A DNA stretch of 64,000 bases, taken from the NCBI GenBank assembly GCA_047967505.1, contig CM106538.1, one strand, 5' to 3'. This document shows positions 45,801-52,149 of the stretch, in pieces; the first letter of the stretch is position 1; each line of letters starts with the position of its first letter. The translations under genes and the position numbers were made by a program. Below the pieces are notes generated by a model. The model had not been told where the DNA came from and made no database searches. It worked only from the letters and a program-made list of their open reading frames with translations. The stretch comes from Dipteris shenzhenensis. Its lineage: Eukaryota; Polypodiophyta; Polypodiopsida; Gleicheniales.

Positions 45801-45944
45801 TACCGTGACGGGAGCGTCGACGCGCTGAACGTTGCTCTCTTCGACGAGAATCTCCATGGCCTTGAGGCAGAGGGCCTTGACCTCGGACTCCTTGAGAGGC
45901 TCGCATCGCTTGAGCTGTTCGATTTGGCGGTCGAGGTCGGACAT
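14717..45944 (-). CDS. PP4C: Protein phosphatase 4 catalytic subunit (PPX type), eight exons
   Basis: Minus-strand exons: 45804-45944, 40398-40550, 25251-25313, 24882-24967, 24615-24690, 24220-24485, 23989-24067 and 14717-14767. Together they are 915 nt, 304 aa plus stop, in one open frame; every junction is GT-AG. The protein is a PPP-family Ser/Thr phosphatase with two active-site metals. The metal ligands of the family are all present: GDIHGQ (D51, H53), GDFVDRG (D79), RGNHES (N111), HGG (H161) and RAHQ (H235). It ends DYFL, the tail that in PP2A/PP4 enzymes is carboxymethylated on the final Leu and governs regulatory-subunit binding. Residues 1-47 and the tail ESRG/EARG...KKPAPDYFL fit PP4 (Arabidopsis PPX1/PPX2) rather than PP2A or PP6. 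The start is the ATG at 45944; only non-ATG codons extend the frame upstream. Introns 1, 2 and 7 are 5253, 15084 and 9221 bp and full of transposons; the other four are 129-283 bp. Confidence 0.96.
14880..15936. other. PP4C intron 7, 3' part: nothing recognised
   Basis: This part of the intron, between exon 8 and element A, holds no coding remnant I recognise. Short open frames (for example 15037-15270) match nothing known. The sequence just before 15937 is the CATAC target duplication of element A. Confidence 0.4.
15937..16385 (-). repeat. Element A left LTR (3' LTR in element sense)
   Basis: 449 bp, 445 of them identical to the right LTR. Its outer end reads TATAAG where the other copy has the canonical TGTAAG, so the terminal TG is mutated; the inner end is GTGACA. 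It contains a TATA-like run (TCTCTATATAAGAG on the minus strand) and an internal two-copy repeat of about 40 bp (about 16219-16300, core TTAGGAAGTGTCC). The adjoining target duplication is CATAC. Confidence 0.95.
16386..16402 (-). other. Element A polypurine tract
   Basis: On the minus strand the bases directly before the 3' LTR read TTGAGTGGGAGGGGA, a purine-rich tract in the position where plus-strand DNA synthesis is primed in LTR elements. Confidence 0.8.
16463..17422 (-). pseudogene. Element A integrase core and chromodomain
   Basis: The frame 16697-17422 covers the integrase catalytic core (SDRDPKF, then [15 protein letters not shown] with the end of the catalytic triad) and the C-terminal GPY/F-type segment [14 protein letters not shown] stop at 16697-16699 interrupts it just after HIS, where related elements usually have Gln. 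The same frame then continues through a chromodomain ([23 protein letters not shown]) to a TAG at 16463. Chromodomains in Ty3/gypsy elements are thought to guide integration to particular chromatin. Upstream of 17422 the frame shifts within the segment encoding DRLAK. Confidence 0.9.
17442..17640 (-). pseudogene. Element A integrase zinc-binding remnant at deletion junction
   Basis: This frame encodes [14 protein letters not shown] and WESISMDL, the second half of the integrase N-terminal domain and the start of the core. It begins abruptly: just upstream, around 17625-17650, the sequence changes from the N-terminal edge of reverse transcriptase ([12 protein letters not shown]) to the integrase YYWPQM segment. 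Everything normally between is absent. Confidence 0.85.
17621..18325 (-). pseudogene. Element A aspartic protease and start of RT
   Basis: 18059-18325 encodes [11 protein letters not shown], the retropepsin active site (Asp-Ser-Gly), then a short frame break near 18055, and 17621-18052 continues with [10 protein letters not shown] and the protease-RT linker up to [12 protein letters not shown]. That is only the outermost N-terminal part of reverse transcriptase. The polymerase motifs, including the YxDD box, are not present anywhere in the element. Confidence 0.88.
18400..19500 (-). pseudogene. Element A gag with zinc knuckle
   Basis: The probable start is the ATG at 19500 ([14 protein letters not shown]), with a predicted coiled coil (heptad-like [16 protein letters not shown]). 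A TGA at 19333-19335 interrupts the frame, which continues through the capsid-like gag domain ([20 protein letters not shown]) to 18610. After a frameshift, a C-x2-C-x3-H-x4-C zinc knuckle, [16 protein letters not shown], follows near 18415-18455. The knuckle binds the element RNA in intact members. Confidence 0.88.
19537..20181 (-). CDS. Element A leader ORF, proline-rich, unassigned
   Basis: A 214-codon frame upstream of gag, starting [12 protein letters not shown]. Its N-terminal half is mixed in composition; its C-terminal half is rich in Pro, Tyr and Ser. I do not recognise a domain. It could be an extra N-terminal part of gag separated by mutation (gag begins about 40 bp further on) or a separate leader ORF. 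It ends NGTN plus stop. Confidence 0.4.
   Translation of the reverse strand: METLGNSPGISRTPQASSTTQYRVQIAQPAHFGAFASWVFCVTCPPSDLDHILYLLCEAPQLHYFLSTVQVVFHETRRYREPDIPQEFAVHLWREFYPSPSASLGYSPPPLASRYPPLQVVPSSRQYIHSEGTPSPGYPPLPTAAPYPFSDPWTLQPTPVLSRAITPFLASPVLPQTGPPLPDFHGWFHPALLAPSNMRNLREQPESSSRNGTN
20560..20815. repeat. GC-rich minisatellite in element A leader
   Basis: Imperfect tandem copies of GGCTGGCAGCGAAATGGCGA, some with GGCAA or CGCGG spacers, about ten units. It lies in the untranslated leader between the right LTR and gag and is much more GC-rich than its surroundings. A second repeat patch with GGTGTGTCCCTT-type motifs lies at about 21050-21250 and resembles motifs in the LTR itself. Confidence 0.85.
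21494..21505 (-). other. Element A primer-binding site (initiator tRNA-Met)
   Basis: On the minus strand, one base after the LTR, the sequence is TGGTATCAGAGC, complementary to the 3' end of plant initiator methionine tRNA. This is the standard primer site of plant LTR retrotransposons and fixes the element's orientation. Confidence 0.93.
21507..21955 (-). repeat. Element A right LTR (5' LTR in element sense)
   Basis: 449 bp beginning TGTAAGAAATCC and ending GATCGTGACA in plus orientation, followed by the CATAC target duplication. This is the promoter copy for minus-strand transcription of element A, with the same TATA-like run as the other LTR. Confidence 0.95.
21956..23988. other. PP4C intron 7, 5' part: no recognised gene
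   Basis: About 2 kb between element A and exon 7. It includes a C-homopolymer patch (about 22559-22581) and a 153-codon open frame on the minus strand (23373-23834) whose sequence I do not recognise and which is probably chance. If exon 7 is not spliced, the PP4C frame reads on from 23988 for about 47 codons to a stop at 23845. Confidence 0.4.
23989..25313 (-). CDS. PP4C: PP4C exons 3-7 cluster
   Basis: Five exons lie within 1.3 kb, separated by compact introns of 283, 191, 129 and 152 bp. Exon 3 (25251-25313) carries RGNHESR. Exon 4 (24882-24967) starts VYGFYDECL. Exon 5 (24615-24690) carries the HGG loop. Exon 6 (24220-24485) carries [20 protein letters not shown] and RAHQ. Exon 7 (23989-24067) starts [12 protein letters not shown]. 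Phases match: the exon 4/5 junction splits a Ser codon and the exon 6/7 junction splits an Arg codon. Compared with Arabidopsis PPX the region lacks one residue (PEAIDGWG in place of PEDIVDGWG). Confidence 0.95.
26142..26318. repeat. Two-copy tandem duplication, 89-bp unit (PP4C intron 2)
   Basis: The unit TCCACTCTAAACCTCAACTA and the bases following occur at 26142-26230 and 26231-26318 with a handful of substitutions. The sequence between 25314 and 26140 contains nothing else I recognise. Confidence 0.9.
26340..28160 (+). pseudogene. LINE fragment: ORF1-like region and AP endonuclease
   Basis: The open frame 27412-28161 encodes the C-terminal half of an apurinic-endonuclease domain of a plant [18 protein letters not shown] (catalytic Asp/Asn), [10 protein letters not shown] and the terminal SDHKPI (catalytic Asp-His). 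Upstream, NMHGLSK, typical of the endonuclease start, appears twice because of a partial tandem duplication (about 27158-27320 and 27440-27582). Lower-complexity reading frames from about 26340 may be ORF1. No reverse transcriptase follows: recognisable LINE coding stops at about 28160, so the element is truncated. It is in the opposite orientation to PP4C. Confidence 0.75.
28161..28790. other. PP4C intron 2, unassigned stretch
   Basis: Between the LINE fragment and the copia gag remnant. No coding match recognised. The region around 28600-28790 (including ATGCTAGAGACACCC and a CTATAAATGC TATA-like run) could be part of a copia-type LTR, but no second copy is visible in the window to prove it. 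Confidence 0.3.
28795..29490 (-). pseudogene. Ty1/copia gag remnant
   Basis: The minus strand encodes the copia gag segment [19 protein letters not shown]...[14 protein letters not shown] (29200-29402) and, after a frameshift, the zinc knuckle [14 protein letters not shown] (C-x2-C-x4-H-x4-C) near 28920-28965. A 52-bp tandem duplication (29064-29115 and 29116-29167) lies between the two parts. The remnant is cut at its 5' side by element C, whose target site CCTTT begins at 29490. Confidence 0.85.
29495..29802 (-). repeat. Element C left LTR (3' LTR in element sense)
   Basis: 308 bp, from TGCAATGAAAGAG to CTTCATTACA, with a GAGA-rich purine tract in its first half. It pairs with 35429-35728. 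The bases just outside on the right, GGAAAGGGATGGT on the minus strand, are the likely polypurine tract. Confidence 0.92.
29946..31471 (-). pseudogene. Element C integrase and duplicated chromodomain linker
   Basis: Integrase parts: the zinc-binding N terminus (31253-31471, [14 protein letters not shown], then CLPCQQNK in a second frame), the core with [14 protein letters not shown] (30680-30901), and a C-terminal frame 29946-30515 with [16 protein letters not shown]. In the last frame a 177-bp segment encoding KIHDVFHVS...YVEYLIK is present twice in tandem (29970-30146 and 30147-30323), in frame. The chromodomain is cut short after YLIKWRG. Several frame breaks show it is dead. Confidence 0.88.
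31481..32361 (-). pseudogene. Element C protease-RNase H fusion at an RT deletion
   Basis: The frame 31849-32361 starts with the protease active site [16 protein letters not shown] and about 20 residues later, near 31985-32000, becomes [15 protein letters not shown], the connection just after the reverse transcriptase thumb. The reading frame is kept across the junction. After one more frameshift, RNase H continues ([16 protein letters not shown], then 31481-31768 with [20 protein letters not shown] and DALSRM). Most of the protease and all polymerase motifs are absent. Confidence 0.85.
32163..34259 (-). pseudogene. Element C gag
   Basis: The probable start is the ATG at 34259 ([16 protein letters not shown]). 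The N-terminal half is split by stops and contains a tandem duplication of about 192 bp (33508-33699 and 33700-33905). The capsid-like part is 32163-33170 ([20 protein letters not shown]), ending in a degenerate zinc knuckle [15 protein letters not shown] of the plant gypsy C-GEKW-x3-H type. Confidence 0.8.
34480..35415. other. Element C leader with telomere-like CCTAA runs
   Basis: Untranslated leader between gag and the primer site. At about 34525-34740 it is packed with degenerate CTAACC / CCTAACCTAACC runs, some resembling the plant telomere repeat (CCCTAAA). The rest is GC-rich and has no recognised content. Confidence 0.6.
35429..35728 (-). repeat. Element C right LTR and adjacent primer site
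   Basis: 300 bp, from TGCAATGAAAGAG to CTTCATTACA, followed by the CCTTT target duplication. On the minus strand the primer-binding site TGGTATCAGAGC lies at 35416-35427, one base from the LTR. The (AG)n run here is longer and cleaner than in the other LTR. Confidence 0.92.
35734..37290. repeat. Unassigned intron sequence with a 335-bp tandem duplication
   Basis: The unit beginning TGAAGTATTTGCATAGTTTT occurs at 36118-36452 and 36453-36782 with about a dozen differences. It contains short sub-repeats (AGCTGCTACAAGGTTTTCAG and similar; GAAGCAC..TTGGAGCCGTT). No protein was recognised. The region continues across the element C insertion from the copia gag remnant, so it may be leader or LTR DNA of that copia element. 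Confidence 0.6.
37290..37325. repeat. (TTCT)n microsatellite
   Basis: About seven perfect TTCT units at 37293-37321, at the edge of the copia reverse transcriptase remnant. Confidence 0.9.
37322..37885 (-). pseudogene. Ty1/copia reverse transcriptase remnant
   Basis: The minus strand encodes [17 protein letters not shown], then [20 protein letters not shown] (37730-37880), [18 protein letters not shown] (37460-37530) and [11 protein letters not shown] (near 37330-37362), the copia YVDD active-site box with Cys in place of Tyr. Frames change several times. At the 5' side, at about 37880, the frame fuses directly with LINE sequence. Confidence 0.85.
37885..39200 (-). pseudogene. LINE reverse transcriptase remnant
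   Basis: Three minus-strand frames together cover a non-LTR reverse transcriptase. 38505-39200 has the YxTI-like segment and [19 protein letters not shown] follows IGIK, directly before [17 protein letters not shown]. 38264-38479 has LLYADD (near 38370-38395). 37959-38324 has the downstream [12 protein letters not shown] and YTYLGV. A C-terminal piece ([18 protein letters not shown]) runs to about 37885. The endonuclease half was not recognised upstream of 39200. Confidence 0.85.
39201..40397. other. PP4C intron 2, 5' end: nothing recognised
   Basis: Open frames at 39301-39730 on the minus strand match no family I know; they could be 5' LINE sequence or chance. No repeat pair was noticed. 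Confidence 0.35.
40398..40550 (-). CDS. PP4C: PP4C exon 2 (51 codons)
   Basis: The exon begins after TGCAG with [17 protein letters not shown] and ends LLLLALK before GTATCTTC. It contains the first two metal-binding motifs, GDIHGQ and GDFVDRG. It stands alone between a 15.1-kb intron and a 5.3-kb intron, so it is easily missed or mis-assigned in automated annotation. Confidence 0.95.
41790..42600 (+). pseudogene. LINE 3' end with zf-RVT domain and poly(A)
   Basis: The plus strand encodes, across a stop and frame changes, [20 protein letters not shown] and then [20 protein letters not shown] followed by C-S-N-S (about 42130-42210), the C-terminal zinc finger of plant LINE reverse transcriptases, and a W-rich tail. 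The remnant ends in a run of A at 42588-42597, as expected of a LINE 3' end. It lies in PP4C intron 1, opposite to the gene. The 5' part of the element is not present. Confidence 0.8.
42598..42933. repeat. Duplicated (GT)n plus 120-bp unit
   Basis: A (GT)n run (42599-42632) and the 120 bp after it (42635-42754, starting ATCCTGCCGTATGTGTC) are repeated as (GT)n 42756-42811 plus 42814-42933. The 120-bp copies differ at very few positions. The block sits directly after the LINE poly(A). Confidence 0.93.
42930..44300 (-). pseudogene. Ty3/gypsy gag and RT remnant
   Basis: 43765-44000 encodes gag capsid sequence (in another frame [16 protein letters not shown]). 43365-43790 continues gag to the zinc knuckle [17 protein letters not shown]. 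Further on, 42930-43090 encodes the reverse transcriptase palm end: VDDI, a TAG, then [20 protein letters not shown] and [11 protein letters not shown]. Protease and the first part of reverse transcriptase are missing between about 43090 and 43360. No LTRs were identified. Confidence 0.8.
44650..45803. other. PP4C intron 1, 5' part, with a short tandem duplication
   Basis: A unit of about 65-75 bp, core TTGTAAGGAACATTTATTT with ATAACCTACAGATC, occurs at 45307-45382 and 45383-45446. Nothing else was recognised here. Confidence 0.5.
45804..45944 (-). CDS. PP4C: PP4C exon 1 (47 codons)
   Basis: The frame starts [17 protein letters not shown] and ends RVDAPVT at the donor GTACCCCTT. This is the PP4-specific N terminus. 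The exon is notably GC-rich compared with the surrounding intron and flanks. Confidence 0.95.
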
Positions 45945-46130
45945 GGCCGAGAGCCAGGTCGCCAAAATTCACTCGTTGAAAGAAGAAGAAAATGATGACG
46001 ACGATTTTAAGTACCCATTTCTCCCTCTCTTTTACTCTCCCAATAACCTCCATCGGTCATTAATAACCATACTTTATTCTTCTTCTTCAATAGGGCCCCA
46101 ATAAACGCATATCAGATTGAATGACCTCCA
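45945..46130 (-). promoter_or_regulatory. PP4C 5' leader and probable core promoter
   Basis: Upstream of the PP4C ATG on the minus strand. The leader includes a CT/GA-rich stretch (CTTCTTCTTTC) and, further up, TTATTGGGAGAG (a reverse CCAAT) and a GGGGCCC box. No convincing TATA box was seen, in keeping with a housekeeping gene. The transcription start cannot be fixed. Confidence 0.35.
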
Positions 46131-46689
46131 TCTATGGGGGTCCTTCACAATAGCACACCCTTGAGGGTGGTTAAGACGCCTCCCTCAGTGGTTGAACGTG
46201 TGGGGTGCGCATTTGTTCAATTTTAGGGCGGTTGAAGAATAGATGATGGTGATAATGTTAAATGGCCCTTTCAAAAAGGGGAAAACTTAGGGGTGAATTT
46301 TAGCCCAACGGTAAATTTAAAGGCTTCTCCAAGTAATATTTAGAGCTTCAAATTTGATAAATCTGCCCAAAAATACACATTGGGTAATATTTAGAGCCTC
46401 AAATTTGGTAAATACACTCAAAAAATGGTAGTAGGGCTAATATTTGTAACTCTACATGGGGAAAGATCCTCCCATTGAACTACACTTCCATAAGTATGTT
46501 CCCCCTTATTGTTTACCCTATTTTTAAACGTATATGTATATAACATGAGTAGAAAAGTAAAATTACAAGGCTTTGAGCTTCAACCATTAATGTACAGGCA
46601 AGGTGAAAAATAGGGGATATTTAAAGGGCATATGCTAAGGTAAGGGGTCTACCACATCTAAGGATTACACTATTTTGTATAGACTAACT

Positions 46690-47040
46690 GAAGTATCTCT
46701 CCAAGATCATAGTTCCGTTGACCAAGGCATTGAAAGTTTGTGGGTTTAACTCCAATCAGCCTATCTCTTGGAATGAAGATTTGAACAAGGCTTTTGACAC
46801 ATTAAAACTCCGTGTCAAGGAAGCACTTGTTCTTGCACTACCTGATCCTACCTCGCCTTATGTTTTAGAGGCCGATGCGAGTGATTATGCGATTGGGACA
46901 GCATTATTCCAAGAGGGTAGACCTGTAGCTTTTGAGAGTAAAAAGCTGGATGACACTCAATACCATTGGCCCATGATGTTGTAGTGTATGCTCTCAAGGT
47001 TTGGAAACACTACCTTTATGGCTCTAAGTTGTTATAGGTA
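46690..47040 (+). pseudogene. Ty3/gypsy RT-end / RNase H fragment
   Basis: The frame 46718-46984 encodes the RT-RNase H connection and the RNase H start: FNSNQPISWNEDLNKAFDTL, then VLEADASDYAIGTALFQ and VAFESKKL. It stops at 46984, and similar sequence continues in another frame for about 50 bp (HYLYGSK-like). It is isolated, with no LTRs next to it. Confidence 0.8.
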
Positions 47041-47640
47041 CCAAACTTGGGAGGCCTGTTTCAAACAATAGAGTGTGCCTTCTTCAGTCTACTTGGTTTG
47101 AAATCCCTATGGCTACTCCACCCTAAGTGCTAGTTCTTAAGCATTCACTCAAGTGGGAAGCTAAAGGTGCCTAGTTCAACAGAACAGAACAAACCGTAGA
47201 CTTCCTTCTCCAAGTCACTATTGAGAAAAGCACACTTTACAACCATCTAATAAATGGGCCACTTATAGTCGACAGCCAATGCAAGCACAGTCCAAATAGT
47301 TTCCGTGCAAGTTGTCAGAGCAAAGTTCTCATCATAATCAAGCCCTTCTCACTCTGAATATCATTGGTCGTCTTACTTTATACTCGTCATCAAGAGTACC
47401 ATGTGACTTATACTTAGCTTTGTAGATCCGCTTGGTTCCAATAAACCTTTCATTTGCTTGGTTTGGGCGCTAGATCCCACGAGTGATTCTTTTCAATGGA
47501 AGTCACCTCAATCTCCATTGCTTCTTGCCACTTAGGAACATCCTTTGCTTCTTCGAAGATTTTATGCTCGTGAATATCTTGATTTGATCCATTACCATGT
47601 AGTTCAATGTTAGAGCTCAGGGTCCTTCGGGACCTTCTCT
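47041..47640 (-). pseudogene. Ty1/copia reverse transcriptase remnant (N-terminal part)
   Basis: The minus strand encodes, with many stops, KDVPKWQEAMEIEVTSIEKN and SWDL at about 47480-47560, and further along CAFLNSDLEKEVYG (about 47200-47240), typical of the copia RVT_2 domain. It is heavily decayed. Confidence 0.7.
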
Positions 47641-47705
47641 ATCTATTTGAACTCTCTTCATGAAAATCTGTCACCTTGAAGTCCTCTTGGGTTTTCATGT
47701 ACCGA

Positions 47706-48197
47706 CATTTCGCTAAGTATTTGACTAATGGTGAATTGGTTTATTGAGTACAGGAAATAACATGGATGGATGGGAGCAAACATGCTCAAAGGAATAAAGG
47801 CTAAATGCCATGGTTTTATGCTAGTGCTATGAAATGTATTAAATGGCCAAGGGTCATTACATTTTTTATAAGGAAGAGTGCTTAAAAGCCTTCCCACTTT
47901 TGGCATGTAATTTTAGATGAGATTGTGAGTAAAGGAGAGATAAAGAGAAAAGTATGGTAAAAGGATGCTCAAGAGAAAAGTATGGAAAAGGGATGTTCAA
48001 GAGATGAATACGTATCTTTGTATCAATGGCTCATCCTCTTATTTCAATATTATAAATACTCTTGGTGTGGGATCACGAGCCACACACCTCAAGGGGGGAG
48101 ATTGTACCCAGTGATTGCCTCTTGTCTTTTCATGAGTTCTCGTGCATATTCAACTTTTGATGCTATTGTATGTGTTAGAATTGTAATTCGCGTTTCA
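47706..48197 (+). repeat. Element E left LTR, 5'-truncated
   Basis: Homologous to 53814-54347 of the right LTR, from CTAAGTATTTGACTAATGG to the inner end CGTTTCA. The segment 47764-47822 is the reverse complement of the matching segment in the right LTR. A TATA-like ATTATAAATAC lies near 48049-48059. Confidence 0.9.
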
Positions 48198-49236
48198 GTG
48201 GTATCAAAGCACTTGCTACACTCCACGAGGACCTAAATTTAGAAATTCTTCTCCAAAGAAGTGGGGGGAAGAGAGCTCAAGCAGTCGTCATCTTAGATTG
48301 CAAATGAAGCTTCAAATGGTACTTGGGAGAGTGATAATGTGAGCTTTAATTTTTTCGCCCCTTACCTTTTTAGTAAAGTCGTTCCTTTTGAAGAAGAAAC
48401 AGAGAATTTCTTCTCTGTTTATGATCGCCACGCGATGGGTTGCCTCTCCCTCTCATACCTCTCTATTCAATCCTTATCTCTCTACTTCAATGCATATGCC
48501 CTCCAAGCTTCTCCAATCGATAGAAAACAATCAGCCGAGAAAAAAAATCAGCAAGTAACTCTTCGTGCGACGAACATCCACGCGCAAGAAAGAGAAGAAG
48601 AGGCCATGAAATTTCCTCGAAATTTCGGCGACAGAATCTCTTGTGGAGTTGGCTTTGGGGTTTTCAGGGCCTTTGAATCCAATTCCCCGGTTCGTTCAGG
48701 CTAAGATTGACCACATAAGCGAGTCCAAACGCACTTATCAGAGGGAAGAACGTGAAAGAAGATGATAAGTGCAGTTTTTTAGTGATAAGAGAGTGAGATC
48801 TTATTTGATAAGTTATCAAACCCTCAACAACTTATCAAAGTTCTCTACTCCTCTTCTACGCCTCTTATTTATGCATTATTTCCCTCATAACTCCAGCAAA
48901 TGGATAGCTTTCTCCAAGCTAATTTTTGGAAGCTCTTCTACTCCAACAACTTCATATTCGGCAACATCTAGAATCTGTAAAGCTCTTGTCACTAAGCATC
49001 AAAAAGGTTCTCTCACATATTGATAGCATCGTAAAGTTGGTATTGCGGATCTTAGCGAAGACGATTTGCAATGCTAGTGGACATTCTCAACTTGGGTTGC
49101 GAGAGCACAAGAGATAAGTATAACGATTGAGTAAATTTTATTTTATTGAGTGTGTAAAAGAGTTTATTTGTATTGACAAAATCTCCCACCATCTCCAACA
49201 ATTCAAGAGCAAATTAATGAACTTCACCTTCAACTT

Positions 49237-50276
49237 TTGCAAGCCAAAGATCATCGAGAGAAATTAGAGAAAGAGCTTGAGAAAACTAAGAATAAGAAAA
49301 GAAAGAGACATGCAAGAGATGAGAGTACTTCAGGATCCGATTCTGAGGGAGTGATTCGTAGAGCGATTAAATCTGCATTAAGAGAAAAGAAGGAAAATAA
49401 AATTAGTGGGAAATTTTTTACTTTTCAAAAATATGATAGGAAGAAAGATGCAAAATTGTTTTAGCATGGAGTAGTCAGCATGATGATTATTTCCAAGGTG
49501 AAAGGTTTCCAGAAAAAGACAAAATTAAATGTGCAGTTAATCATCTTATTGACAATGCAGCACTATGGTGGAATGTGGTCAAAAACAGTAAAAGACAACC
49601 AACTACTTGGAAGGAATTGAAGAAAAGATTGAAGAAAGACTTTCTTCCAACACAATTAAAGTCAAAAGTCCATCAACAATGGGATAGTTTGCATCAATTT
49701 GATAAAGAGACTGTTGCTTTATTGAGAGATTCTGGCAATCTCTCATTCAACTTCAAGCCATAGATAGGATTTCTGAGAAAGAACAAAAGAGGAAACACGT
49801 ATCTGGTCTTAGGGCTAAAATAAAAGCCGAGATCAACATGTTTAATCCTCATTCCTTGAGTTCGGCTATATCACTTGCTACAAATTGTGAAAGAAATAAT
49901 GGGATTCCCAAGGATGGAGAAAAGAATAAACCTTTTGTTCCTTTTCAAAAGAGGGACAAGAAGTTTAAGTTCATACTGTATTCTCATTTTACTCGTGACA
50001 AATTAAAAGAAGAAAAGAAGACCGACTTGAAGAAGGGAACTTGTTTCAACTGTCACAAAGAGGGACATTATGCAAATAATTGTCTAGAAAAGAAGAAGAC
50101 ACCAACCGCAAAGATTAACGTATTCGATGAAGTCAAGCAAGAGGGTAACACTTTTGACTCAAGTAAATCAAGTAAGTTTTCTCCTTATGCCTTGTTAAAA
50201 ATGAAAGGAAAAATAAATGGGAAAGAAATTGTTATTCTACATGATGATGGAAGTACACACGATTTCATTTCTGAAT
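49237..50276 (+). pseudogene. Element E gag and start of protease
   Basis: Gag begins in a charged segment (49237-49464, KNKKRKRHARDE), interrupted by a TAG. It resumes in frames 49575-49763 (TTWKELKKRLKKDFLP) and 49838-50278. The last carries a zinc knuckle CFNCHKEGHYANNC (near 50045-50086) and the protease start VILHDDGSTHDF, with Asp in place of the usual Ser/Thr-free spacing before DGS. The frame ends at a TGA at 50276. Confidence 0.87.
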
Positions 50277-51494
50277 GATTAGTAAAAGCAATGAATCTTA
50301 AAGTTTCACCAACACATTATAAGGTTAAAGCTGCTTTTACTGGAACTAGATATAATTGTTTGAATGAAGTGAAACATTTAGAACTCACGATTGATCCATA
50401 CAAAGAGAAGAGAGATTTCTTAGTGGCTCCTCTAAGAGGAAAAGATATAATTTTGGGAATGCCATGGTGAAATCAATTTAATCCTAATGTTGACTATAAC
50501 ACTCACCAAATGTGGATCACATATAATGATAGAAGAATTTGTTTAAAGAGACAAATAAAGAATGAAATGAATCCTTTGTTGAATCACACACAAGCAAAAA
50601 GGGCTTTTAGAAAATGTGAAAAATCATTTTTGGTTTTGGTTACTTCGATTACGACCGCACAAATTAAATCGAATGATGATTTCAAGGATTTTATCTCGCA
50701 ATTTTCGAATTGTTTCTTGGATGAATTACCCCCAAGTTTACCCAACTCTAGACCTGAAGATCATCGCATAGAAATTTTACCTGGAAATTCACCTCCTTGT
50801 AGAGCTCCATATTGAGTAAACATCTTAGAACGAAAAGAGATTCAAAGACAAATAGAAAAATTGCTGGAAAGGAAGTTGATTATACCAAGTAGCTCCCCTT
50901 AAAGGTGCTCTAGTCCTTTTGGTGAAAAAGAAAAATGGCACATTTAGGATGTGTGTGGACAATAGAGCACTTAATAAACTCACTATCAAGAATCGGTATC
51001 CAATTCTAAGAGTAGATGATTTACTTGACAAGTTAAGAGGAGCTAAAGTTTTTAGCAAGATTGATCTTAAATATGGTTATCATTGAGTTAGAATGATGGA
51101 AGAATATGTTTACAAAACAGCTTTTAGAACGCAAACGGGTCATTACGAGTTTTTGGTTATGCCATTTGGTTTGACCAATGCTCCAGCTACTTTTAGTAGA
51201 ATGATGAACTGAATCTTTCTAAAGCATCAAGACTGTGTAGTGGTGTTCTTTGATGACATATTGATTTTTAGCAAGAATACTGAAGATCACAAGGAACATT
51301 TGAAATTGACTTTTTCTCTTTTAAAAGAAAATCAATTGTACGTCAATCATGAGAAGAGTCTATCCTTTCAAGATCGTATTGAATATTTGGGTCATATCGT
51401 TTCAAGTCAAGGTATTCAAGTAGACCCAAAGAAAGTGGAATGTATTGAAACATGGCCAAAGCCTAAAGATATACATGAGCTAACATCAATTTAG
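50277..51494 (+). pseudogene. Element E protease end and reverse transcriptase
   Basis: The frame continues through TGA stops after GMPW, CRAPY, KYGYH and RMMN. Motifs seen are KDIILGMPW (end of protease), [35 protein letters not shown] and the active site VVFFDDILIFS (about 51240-51270), then YLGHIVSSQGIQ. A frameshift at about 51490 leads to the RNase H frame. This is the only reverse transcriptase in the window that keeps all its main motifs. Confidence 0.9.
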
Positions 51495-52050
51495 GCTTAT
51501 GTAGTTACTATAGGAAATTTGTTAAGAACTTTGCTCTCTTAGCAAATCCGCTAGCCTATCTCCTAAAGAAAACTACAAAGTTCATTTGGACTTCAAGCCA
51601 TGATAAATCATTTCAAGCTTTTAAAAAAGCTTTAGTTAAATCCCTAGTACTTCAGTTACCAGACTTCACACGACCCTTCTTTGTTGTCGTAATTGATGCA
51701 AGTGGAACTAGGATTGGAGCTGTGCTTATGCAAGACAATCGTCCTATAGCATTTGAAAGTAGAAAGCTTAAGCCAGCAGAATTCAATTATAGTACCTATA
51801 ACAAAGAATTGATGGGAGTGGTGCATGCCCTAAGAATTTGGAAGCATTATTTAATGGGCTTAGAATTCTTGATCAAGACTTATCAACAAAGCATTAAACA
51901 TATTTTGATGCAACCATTGATTTCAGACAAACATATCAAATGGGATTCTTTTATTCAAAGTTTTCCAGCCAATAATTCGATATTAGCCCGAGAAAGAAAA
52001 TATGGTTGTAGATGCATTAAGTTGAAGACCACAAATCAATAACATTTCAG
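51495..52050 (+). pseudogene. Element E RNase H
   Basis: After the frameshift the sequence reads LGLCSYYRKF, then FVVVIDASGTRIGAVL (catalytic Asp), FESRKLKPAEFNYSTYNKEL and ALRIWKHYLMG (51722-52042). The last part, normally ending DALSR, is frameshifted. Confidence 0.85.
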
Positions 52051-52149
52051 TGATTGAAATACAACCATTCAAGGCAATGAAAATTTCTTATCAAAATGAC
52101 TTTGACTTCTCTAATATATGGACTAAGCTTGAACAAAACAATTAGAGTC

